Source: Rhytidiadelphus loreus
Lineage: Eukaryota; Streptophyta; Bryopsida; Hypnales; Hylocomiaceae
Reading direction: 5' to 3'
Assembly (NCBI GenBank): GCA_947034895.1
Contig: OX344763.1
Span: 73,241,093 to 73,305,092, forward strand
DNA: 64,000 nucleotides
The translations under genes and the position numbers were made by a program. This document shows positions 14,701 through 25,587 of this stretch, piece after piece (the stretch's first letter is position 1; every line of letters begins with the position of its first letter). Under the pieces are notes generated by a model that had not been told where the DNA came from, did not search any database, and was given only the letters and a program-made list of their open reading frames with translations.

Positions 14701-17700
14701 TCTAATTATTGAAGTTAGAGATGAAGGTGGTAAATAATTCATGAGTACAAAGATGTTTGGAGAATCAAGAAACTTAAATGGGGAAGGTATTGGAGATATC
14801 TTCATGCATTATTTTGTATTTTGAAATACACTTCATAAATTATAGACCTTTTAGTAAGATAATTTATTGAAATTTGCATCAATGTAATGAAAAGGGGAAG
14901 TTTTCATTGAAATCCCTTCCCCTCAAATTATTGAAGTTAGAGATGAAGGTGGTAAATAATTCATGAGTACAAAGATGTTTGGAGAATCAAGAAACTTAAA
15001 TGGGGATGGTATTGCAGATATCTTCATGTGTTATTTTATATTTTGAAATACACTTCATAAATTATAGACCTTTTAGTAAGATAATTCATTGAAATTTGCA
15101 TCAATGAAATCAAAAGGGGAAGTTTTCATTGAAATCCCATCCCCTCTAATTATTGAAGTTAGAGATGAAGGTGGTAAATAATTCATGAGTACAAAGATGT
15201 TTGGAGAATCAAGAAACTTAAATGGGGATGGTATTGCAGATATCTTCATGTGTTATTTTATATTTTGAAATACACTTCATAAATTATAGACCTTTTAGTA
15301 AGATAATTCATTGAACTTTGCATCAATGAAATCAAAAGGGGAAGTTTTCATTGAAATCCGTTCCCCTCTAATTATTGAAGTTAGAGATGAAAGCGGTAAA
15401 TAATTCATGAGCACAAAGATGTTTGGAGAATCAAGAAACTTAAATGGGGAAGGTATTGGAGATATCTTCATGCATTATTTTGTATTTTGAAATACACTTC
15501 ATAAATTATAGACCTTTTAGTAAGATAATTCATTGAACTTTGCATCAATGAAATCAAAAGGGGAAGTTTTCATTGAAATCCGTTCCCCACTAATTATTGA
15601 AGTTAGAGATGAAAGTGGTAAATAATTCATGAGTACAAAGATGTTTGGAGAATCAAGAAACTTAAATGGGGATGGTATTGCAGATATCTTCATGTGTTAT
15701 TTTATATTTTGAAATACACTTCATAAATCATAGACCTTTTAGTAAGATAATTCATTTAAATTTGCTTCAATGAAATCAAAAGGGGAAGTTTTCATTGAAA
15801 TCCCTTCCCCACTAATTATTGAAGTTAGAGATGAAGGTGGTAAATAATTCATGAGTACAAAGATGTTTGGAGAATCAAGAAACTTAAATGGGGAAGGCAT
15901 TGCAAATGTCTTCATGCATTATTTTGTATTTTGAAATACACTTCATAAATTATAGACCTTTTAGTAAGATAATTCATTGAAATTTGCATCAAAGCAATCA
16001 AAAGGGGAAGTTTTCATTGAAGTCGCTTCCCCACTAATTATTGAAGTTAGAAATGAAAGTGGTAAATAATTCATGAATACAAAGATGTTTGGAGAATCAA
16101 GAAACTTAAATGGGGAAGGTATTGCACATATCTTCATGTGTTATTTTATATTTTGAAATACACTTCATAAATTATAGACCTTTTAGTAAGATAATTCATT
16201 GAACTTTGAATGAATGAAATCAAAAGGGGAAGTTTTCATTGAAATCCCTTCCCCTCTAATTATTGAAGTTAGAGATGAAGGTGGTAAATAATTCATGAGT
16301 ACAAAGATGTTTGGAGAATCAAGAAACTTAAATGGGGAAGGTATTGGAGATATCTTCATGCATTATTTTATATTTTGAAATACACTTCATAAATTATAGA
16401 CCTTTAAGTAAGATAATTCATTGAACTTTGCATCAATGAAATCAAAAGGGGAAGTTTTCATTGAAATCCGTTCCCCACTAATTATTGAAGTTAGAGATGA
16501 AAGTGGTAAATAATTCATGAGCACAAAGATGTTTGGAGAATCAAGAAACTTAAATGGGGAAGGTATTGCAAATGTCTTCATGCATTATTTTGTATTTTGA
16601 AATACACTTCATAAATTATAGACCTTTTAGTAAGATAATTCATTGAAATTTGCATGAAAGATATCAAAAAGGGAATTTTTCATTGAAATCCCTTCCCCAC
16701 TAATTATTGAAGTTAGAGATGAAGGTGGTAAATAATTCATGAGTACAAAGATGTTTGGAGAATCAAGAAACTTAAATGGGGAAGGTATTGCAAATGTCTT
16801 CATGCATTACTTTGTATTGTGAAATAAACTTCATAAATCATAGACCTTTTAGTAAGATAATTCATTGAAATTTGCATGAAAGAAATCAAAAAGGGAAGTT
16901 TTCATTGAAATCCCTTCCCCACTAATTATTGAAGTTAGAGATGAAGGTGGTAAATAATTCATGAGTACAAAGATGTTTGGAGAACCAGGAAACTTAAATG
17001 GGGATGGTATTGCAGATATCTTCATGTGTTATTTTATATTTTGAAATACACTTCATAAATTAAAAACCTTTTAGTAAGATAATTCACAGAAATTTGCATA
17101 AATGTAATGGAAAGGGGAATATTTCATTAAATTCCGTTCCCCACTAATTTTCTATGTTAGAGATGAAGGTGGTAAATAATTCATGAGTACAAAGATGTTT
17201 GGAGAATCAAGAAACTTAAATGGGGATGGTATTGCAGATATCTTCATGTGTTATTTTATATTTTGAAATACACTTCATAAATAATAGACCTTTTTGTAAG
17301 ATAATTCACTGAAATTTGCATCAAAGCAATCAAAAGGGGAAGTTTTCATTGAAGTCGCTTCCCCACTAATTATTGAAGTTAGAAATGAAAGTGGTAAATA
17401 ATTCATGAATACAAAGATGTTTGGAGAATCAAGAAACTTAAATGGGGAAGGTATTGCACATATCTTCATGTGTTATTTTATATTTTGAAATACACTTCAT
17501 AAATTATAGACCTTTTAGTAAGATAATTCATTGAACTTTGAATGAATGAAATCAAAAGGGGAAGTTTTCATTGAAATCCCTTCCCCTCTAATTATTGAAG
17601 TTAGAGATGAAGGTGGTAAATAATTCATGAGTACAAAGATGTTTGGAGAATCAAGAAACTTAAATGGGGAAGGTATTGGAGATATCTTCATGTGTTATTT

Positions 17701-20000
17701 TATATTTTGAAATACACTTCATAAATTATAGACCTTTTAGTAAGATAATTCATTGAACTTTGAATGAATGAAATCAAAAGGGGAAGTTTTCATTGAAATC
17801 CCTTCCCCACTAATTATTGAAGTTAGAGATGAAGGTGGTAAATAATTCATGAGTACAAAGATGTTTGGAGAACCAGGAAACTTAAATGGGGAAGGTATTG
17901 CAGATATCTTCATGTGTTATTTTATATTTTGAAATACACTTCATAAATTATAGACCTTTTAGTAAGATAATTCATTGAACTTTGAATGAATGAAATCAAA
18001 AGGGGAAGTTTTCATTGAAATCCGTTCCCCACTAATTACTGAAGTTAGAGATGAAAGTGGTAAATAATTCATGAGCACAAAGATGTTTGGAGAATCAAGA
18101 AACTTAAATGGGGAAGGTATTGCAAATGTCTTCATGCATTATTTTGTATTTTGAAATACACTTCATAAATTATAGACCTTTTAGTAAGATAATTCATTGA
18201 AATTTGCATGAAAGATATCAAAAAGGGAATTTTTCATTGAAATCCCTTCCCCACTAATTATTGAAGTTAGAGATGAAGGTGGTAAATAATTCATGAGTAC
18301 AAAGATGTTTGGAGAATCAAGAAACTTAAATGGGGAAGGTATTGCAAATGTCTTCATGCATTACTTTGTATTGTGAAATAAACTTCATAAATCATAGACC
18401 TTTTAGTAAGATAATTCATTGAAATTTGCATGAAAGAAATCAAAAGGGGAAGTTTTCATTGAAATACCTTCCCCACTAATTTTCTAGGTTAGAGATGAAG
18501 GTGGTAAATAATTCATGAGTACAAAGATGTTTGGTGAATCAAGAAACTTAAATGGGGAAGGTATTGCAAATGTCTTCATGCATTATTTTGTATTGTGAAA
18601 TAAACTTCATAAATGATAGACCTTTTAGTAAGATAATTCATTGAAATTTGCATCAAAGAAATCAAAAAGGGAAGTTTTCATTGAAATCCCTTCCCCACTA
18701 ATTATTGAAGTTAGAGATGAAGGTGGTAAATAAATCATGAGTACAAAGATGTTTGGAGAATCAAGAAACTTAAATGGGGAAGGTATTGCAAATGTCTTCA
18801 TGCATTACTTTGTATTGTGAAATACACTTCATAAATCATAGACCTTTTAGTAAGATAATTCATTGAAATTTGCATGAAAGAAATCAAAAAGGGAAGTTTT
18901 CATTGAAATCCCTTCCCCACTAATTATTGAAGTTAGAGATGAAGGTGGTAAATAATTCATGAGTACAAAGATGTTTGGAGAATCAAGAAACTTAAATGGG
19001 GATGGTATTGCAGTTATCTTCATGTGTTATTTTATATTTTGAAATACACTTCATAAATTAAAAACCTTTTAGTAAGATAATTCACTGAAATTTGCATAAA
19101 TGTAATGGAAAGGGGAATATTTCATTAAATTCCGTTCCCCACTAATTTTCTATGTTAGAGATGAAGGTGGTAAATAATTCATGAGTACAAAGATGTTTGG
19201 AGAATCAAGAAACTTAAATGGGGATGGTATTGCAGATATCTTCATGTGTTATTTTATATTTTGAAATACACTTCATAAATTATAGACCTTTTAGTAAGAT
19301 AATTCATTGAAATTTGCATCAATGAAATCAAAAGGGGAAGTTTTCATTGAAATCCCTTCCCCACTAATTATTGAAGTTAGAGATGAAGGTGGTAAATAAT
19401 TCATGAGTACAAAGATGTTTGGAGAATCAAGAAACTTAAATGGGTAAGGTATTGCAAATGTCTTCACGCATTATTTTTTATTTTGAAATACATTGAATAA
19501 ATTATAGACCTTTTAGTAAGATAATTCATTGAACTTTGCATCAATGAAATCAAAAGGGGAAGTTTTCATTGAAATCCCTTCCCCACTAATTTTCTATGTT
19601 AGAGATGAAGGTGGTAAATAATTCATGAGTACAAAGATGTTTGGAGAATCAAGAAACTTAAATGGGGAAGGTATTGCACATATCTTCATGTGTTATTTTT
19701 TATTTTGAAATACATTTCATAAATTATAGACCTTTTAGTAAGATAATTCACTGAAATTTGCATAAATGTAATGGAAAGGGGAAGTTTTTATTGAATTCCG
19801 TTCCCCACTAATTATTGAAGTTAGGGATGAAAGTGGTAAATAATTTATGAGTACACAGATGTTTGGAGAATCAAGAAACTTAAATGGGGAAGGTATTGCT
19901 CATATCTTCATGTGTTATTTTTTATTTTGAAATACACTTCATAAATTATAGACCTTTTAGTAAGATAATTCACTGAAATTTGCATCAATGTAATGAAAAG
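8640..20000. repeat. mosaic zone of duplicated satellite blocks
   Basis: Outside the regular 7-mers, longer blocks are reused at offsets that are whole numbers of monomers. About 9,472-10,140 matches 11,692-12,360 (2,220 bp). About 8,640-9,040 matches 11,082-11,482 (2,442 bp). About 11,090-12,230 matches 16,196-17,336 (5,106 bp). About 12,481-13,650 matches 18,475-19,640 (5,994 bp), sharing the rare TTCACGCATTATTTTTTATT..CATTGAATAAATT monomer. A few monomers are more diverged (AAATTAAAAACC, TTTCATTAAATTCCG) and recur only in these blocks. Confidence 0.8.
13760..16390. repeat. second block of the 7-monomer higher-order repeat
   Basis: The GAAAGCGG variant reappears at 13,835 and 15,389, again 1,554 bp apart and 34 monomers after the copy at 6,287. 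The same seven monomer types follow in order from 13,835. The second unit of this block is complete only through type 5 (about 16,200) and then switches to a monomer type shared with 8,820-9,040 and 11,270-11,480. The block is therefore a displaced copy of the 3,100-7,780 region, embedded in a more mixed part of the array. Confidence 0.85.
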
Positions 20001-23000
20001 GGGAAGTTTTCATTGAAATCCCTTCCCCACTAATTATTGAAGTTAGAGATGAAAGTGGTAAATAATTCATGAGTACAAAGATGTTTGGAGAATCAAGAAA
20101 CTTAAATGGGGAAGGTATTGGAGATATCTTCATGCATTATTTTATATTTTGAAATACACTTCATAAATTATAGACCTTTAAGTAAGATAATTCATTGAAA
20201 TTTGCATAAATGTAATGAAAAGGGGAAGTTTTCATTGAAATCCCTTCCCCTCTAATTATTGAAGTTAGAGATGAAAGTGGTAAATAATTCATGAGTACAC
20301 AGATGTTTGGAGGATCAAGAAACTTAAATGGGGAAGGTATTGGAGATATCTTCATGCATTATTTTATATTTTGAAATACACTTCATAAATTATAGACCTT
20401 TTAGTAAGATAATTCATTGAAATTTGCATAAATGTAATGAAAAGGGGAAGTTTTCATTGAAATCCGTTCCCCTCTAATTATTGAAGTTAGAGATGAAGGT
20501 GGTAAATAATTCATGAGTACAAAGATGTTTGGAGAATCAAGAAACTTAAATGGGGAAGGTATTGCAAATGTCTTCATGCATTACTTTGTATTGTGAAATA
20601 AACTTCATAAATCATAGACCTTTTAGTAAGATAATTCATTGAAATTTGCATGAAAGAAATCAAAAAGGGAAGTTTTCATTGAAATCCCTTCCCCACTAAT
20701 TATTGAAGTTAGAGATGAAGGTGGTAAATAATTCACGAGTACAAAGATGTTTGGAGAACCAAGAAACTTAAATGGGGATGGTATTGCAGATATCTTCATG
20801 TGTTATTTTATATTTTAAAATACACTTCATAAATTAAAAACCTTTTAGTAAGATAATTCACTGAAATTTGCATAAATGTAATGGAAAGGGGAATATTTCA
20901 TTAAATTCCGTTCCCCACTAACTTTCTATGTTAGAGATGAAGGTAGTAAATAATTCATGAGTACAAAGATGTTTGGAGAATCAAGAAACTTAAATGGGGA
21001 ATGTATTGCAGATATCTTGATGTGTTATTTTATATTTTGAAATACACTTCATAAATTATAGACCTTTTTGTAAGATAATTCACTGAAATTTGCATAAATG
21101 TAATGAACAGGGGAAGTTTTCATTGAAATCCGTTCCCCACTAATTATTGAAGTTAGAGATGAAGGTGGTAAATAATTCATGAGTACAAAGATGTTTGGAG
21201 AATCAAGAAACTTAAATGGGGAAGGTATTGGAGATATCTTCATGCATTATGTTATATTTTGAAATACACTTCATAAATTATAGACCTTTTAGGAAGATAA
21301 GTCATTGAAATTTGCATAAATGAAATCAAAAGGGGAAGTTTTCATTGAAATCCCTTCCCCACTAATTTTCTAAGTTAGAGATGAAGGTGGTAAATAATTC
21401 ATGAGTACAAAGATGTTTGGTGAATCAAGAAACTTAAATGGGGAAGGTATTGCAAATGTCTTCATGCATTATTTTGTATTGTGAAATAAACTTCATAAAT
21501 TATAGACCTTTTAGTAAGATAATTCATTGAAATTTGCATCAAAGAAATCAAAAAGGGAAGTTTTCATTGAAATCCCTTCCCCACTAATTATTGAAGTTAG
21601 AGATGAAGGTGGTAAATAATTCATGAGTACAAAGATGTTTGGAGAATCAAGAAACTTAAATGGGGAAGGTATTGCAAATGTCTTCATGCATTATTTTGTA
21701 TTGTGAAATAAACTTCATAAATTATAGACCTTTTAGTAAGATATTTCATTGAAATTTGCATGAAAGAAATCAAAAGGGGAAGTTTTCATTGAAATCCGTT
21801 CCCCACTAATTATTGAAGTTAGAGATGAAAGTGGTAAATAATTCATGATTACAAAGATGTTTGGAGAATCAAGAAACTTAGATGGGGAAGGTATTGGAGA
21901 TATCTTCATGCATTATTTTGTATTTTGAAATAAATTTCATGAATTATAGACCTTTTAGTAAGATAATTCATTGAAATTTGCATGAAAGAAATCAAAAAGG
22001 GAAGTTTTCATTGAAATCCCTTCCCCACTAATTTTCTAAGTTAGAGATGAAGGTGATAAATAATTCATGAGTACAAAGATGTTTTGTGAATCAAGAAACT
22101 TAAATGGGGAAGGTATTGCAAATGTCTTCATGCATTATTTTGTATTGTGAAATACACTTCATAATTATAGACCTTTTAGTAAGATAATTCATTGAAATTT
22201 GCATGAAAGAAATCAAAAAGGGTAGTTTTCATTGAAATCCCTTCCCCACTAATTATTGAAGTTAGAGATGAAGGTGGTAAATAATTCATGAGTAGAAAGA
22301 TGTTTGGAGAATCAAGAAACTTAAATGGGGAAGGTATTGCACATATCTTCATGCATTATTTTGTATTTTGAAATACACTTCATAAATTATAGACCTTTTA
22401 GTAAGATAATTCATTGAAATTTGCATCAATGAAATCAAAAGGGGAAGTTTTCATTGAAATCCCTTCCCCACTAATTATTGAAGTTAGAGATGAAAGTGGT
22501 AAATAATTCATGAGTACAAAGATGTTTGGAGAATCAAGAAACTTAAATGGGGAAGGTATTGCACATATCTTCATGCATTATTTTGTATTTTGAAATACAC
22601 TTCATAATTATAGACCTTTTAGTAAGATAATTCATTGAAATTTGCATCAATGAAATCAAAAGGGGAAGTTTTCATTGAAATCCCTTCCCCACTAATTTTC
22701 TAAGTTAGAGATGAAGGTGGTAAATAATTCATGAGTACAAAGATGTTTGGAGAATCAAGAAACTTAAATGGGGAAGGTATTGCACATATCTTCATGCATT
22801 ATTTTGTATTGTGAAATACACTTCATAATTATAGACCTTTTAGTAAGATAATTCATTGAAATTTGCATGAAAGAAATCAAAAAGGGTAGTTTTCATTGAA
22901 ATCCCTTCCCCACTAATTATTGAAGTTAGAGATGAAGGTGGTAAATAATTCATGAGTAGAAAGATGTTTGGAGAATCAAGAAACTTAAATGGGGAAGGTA

Positions 23001-25235
23001 TTGCACATATCTTCATGCATTATTTTGTATTTTGAAATACACTTCATAAATTATAGACCTTTTAGTAAGATAATTCATTGAAATTTGCATCAATGAAATC
23101 AAAAGGGGAAGTTTTCATTGAAATCCCTTCCCCACTAATTATTGAAGTTAGAGATGAAAGTGGTAAATAATTCATGAGTACAAAGATGTTTGGAGAATCA
23201 AGAAACTTAAATGGGGAAGGTATTGCACATATCTTCATGCATTATTTTGTATTTTGAAATACACTTCATAATTATAGACCTTTTAGTAAGATAATTCATT
23301 GAAATTTGCATCAATGAAATCAAAAGGGGAAGTTTTCATTGAAATCCCTTCCCCACTAATTTTCTAAGTTAGAGATGAAGGTGGTAAATAATTCATGAGT
23401 ACAAAGATGTTTGGAGAATCAAGAAACTTAAATGGGGAAGGTATTGCACATATCTTCATGCATTATTTTGTATTTTGAAATACACTTCATAAATTATAGA
23501 CCTTTTAGTAAGATAATTCATTGAAATTTGCATGAAAGAAATCAAAAGGGGAATTTTTCACTGAAATCCCTTCCCCTCTAATTATTGAAGTTAGAGATGA
23601 AAGTGGTAAATAATTCATGAGTACAAAGATGTTTGGAGAATCAAGAAACTTAAATGGGGAAGGTATTGCAAATGTCTTCACGCATTATTTTTTATTTTGA
23701 AATACACTTCATAAATTATAGGCCCTTGAGTAAGATAATTCATTGAAATTTGCATGAAAGAAATCAAAAGGGGAATTTTTCACTGAAATCCCTTCCCCTC
23801 TAATTATTGAAGTTAGAGATGAAAGTGGTAAATAATTCATGAGTACAAAGATGTTTGGAGAATCAAGGAACTTAAATGGGGAAGGTATTGCAAATGTCTT
23901 CATGCATTATTTTGTATTGTGAAATAAACTTCATAAATTATAGACCTTTTAGTAAGATAATTCATTGAAATTTGCATCAAAGAAATCAAAAAGGGAAGTT
24001 TTCATTGAAATCCCTTCCCCACTAATTATTGAAGTTAGAGATGAAGGTGGTAAATAATTCATGAGTACAAAGATGTTTGGTGAATCAAGAAACTTAAATG
24101 GGGAAGGTATTGCAAATGTCTTCATGCATTATTTTGTATTGTGAAATAAACTTCATAAATTATAGACCTTTTAGTAAGATAATTCATTGAAATTTGCATG
24201 AAAGAAATCAAAAGGGGAATTTTTCACTGAAATCCCTTCCCCTCTAATTATTGAAGTTAGAGATGAAAGTGGTAAATAATTCATGAGTACAAAGATGTTT
24301 GGAGAATCAAGAAACTTAAATGGGGAAGGTATTGCACATATCTTCATGCATTATTTTGTATTTTGAAATACACTTCATAATTATAGACCTTTTAGTAAGA
24401 TAATTCATTGAAATTTGCATCAATGAAATCAAAAGGGGAAGTTTTCATTGAAATCCCTTCCCCACTAATTTTCTAAGTTAGAGATGAAGGTGGTAAATAA
24501 TTCATGAGTACAAAGATGTTTGGAGAATCAAGAAACTTAAATGGGGAAGGTATTGCACATATCTTCATGCATTATTTTGTATTGTGAAATACACTTCATA
24601 AATTATAGGCCCTTGAGTAAGATAACTCATTGAAATTTGCATCAAAGCAATCAAAAGGGGAAGTTTTCATTGAAATCCGTTCCCCACTAATTATTGAAGT
24701 TAGAGATGAAGGTGGTAAATAATTCATGAGTACAAAGATGTTTGGAGAATCAAGAAACTTAAATGGGGAAGGTATCGCAAATGTCTTCATGCATTATTTT
24801 GTATTTTGAAATACACTTCATAAATTATAGACCTTTTAGTAAGATAATTCATTGAAATTTGCATAAATGAAATGAAAAGGGGAAGTTTTCATTGAAATCT
24901 GTTCCCCACTAATTATTGAAGTGAGCGATGAAAGTGGTAAATAATTCATGAGTACAAAGATGTTTGGAGAATCAAGAAACTTAAATGGGGAAGGTATTGC
25001 AGATATCTTCATGCATTATTTTGTATTTTGAAATAAACTTCATGAATTATAGACCTTTTAGTAAGATAATTCATTGAAATTTGCATCAATGAAATCGAAA
25101 GGGGAAGTTTTCATTGAAATTCCTTCCCCACTAATTTTCTAAGTTAGAGATGAAGGTGGTAAATAATTCATGAGTACAAAGTTGTTTGGAGAATCTAGAA
25201 ACTTAAATGGGGATGGTATTGCAGATATCTTCATG

Positions 25236-25587
25236 ATAAATTGACAGGGGACACATCCATCTGAAAAGGAAAAACAAAAGATTGTTCAAGATTGACCAAA
25301 TTATGAATATTGAATCAATTTCAAAATAAATAAAAAATACTCCAAAATAAAACATAAAACATTACAATGAGCGTGGAAGTATAACAATATATTGGGAATG
25401 ATGTATTTCTGTTGTTTAACAAAAACTTATAGTTATAGGTACATTAGACATGCTAGGGTCTAGTGGATTATGACTAAAAGAAAATTCCAATCAACTGGAA
25501 TCAATCAATGTCTACATCATCATCTTCATCTGAACTCAAGAGAATGAGCACAACCTCACGTGTGCCCTGATTAGTGCTACAAGTGCA
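25236..25587. other. AT-rich flank at the satellite edge, no gene seen
   Basis: Unique AT-rich sequence directly abutting the truncated last satellite monomer. It includes a run of AATAAA-like motifs near 25,325-25,350 on the plus strand. No coding region, target duplication or transposon terminus is evident at the junction. It probably contains the 3' untranslated part of the minus-strand gene that ends at 25,588. Confidence 0.5.

Larger units (their letters stand above)
1..25235. repeat. 222-bp satellite DNA array (about 113 tandem monomers)
   Basis: The same 222-bp unit repeats head to tail without interruption from base 1 (mid-monomer) to 25,235, where the last monomer breaks off after a TCTTCATG motif. 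Landmarks such as GGGGAAGTTTTCATTG recur at 222-bp steps (26, 248 and so on). A hand count of one monomer gives about 29% GC. Phase is kept for 25 kb except for single-base changes: one insertion near 1,230 and 1-bp deletions near 22,160, 22,602, 22,825, 23,267 and 24,378. Each monomer contains a GGGGAAG/CTTCCCC dyad and, in about half, a GTATTT-TG-AAATAC dyad. Monomers fall into variant classes (for example GGGATGG..GCAGATATC..TGTGTT versus GGGAAGG..GCAAATGTC..TGCATT) arranged in higher-order units. Large plant arrays like this are usually centromeric, pericentromeric or heterochromatic knobs; which applies here cannot be told from sequence. No transposon is inserted inside the array within the window. 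Confidence 0.97.

Noticed and set aside
8839..24790. Repeated 64-codon minus-strand reading frames at 222-bp multiples
   Set aside because: They exist only in monomers lacking a stop in that frame, repeat with the satellite period, and have no start context or splice signals. They are products of the repeat, not genes.
1..25235. CRISPR-like repeat/spacer structure
   Set aside because: Repeats are directly adjacent 222-bp units with no unique spacers, and the context is eukaryotic.
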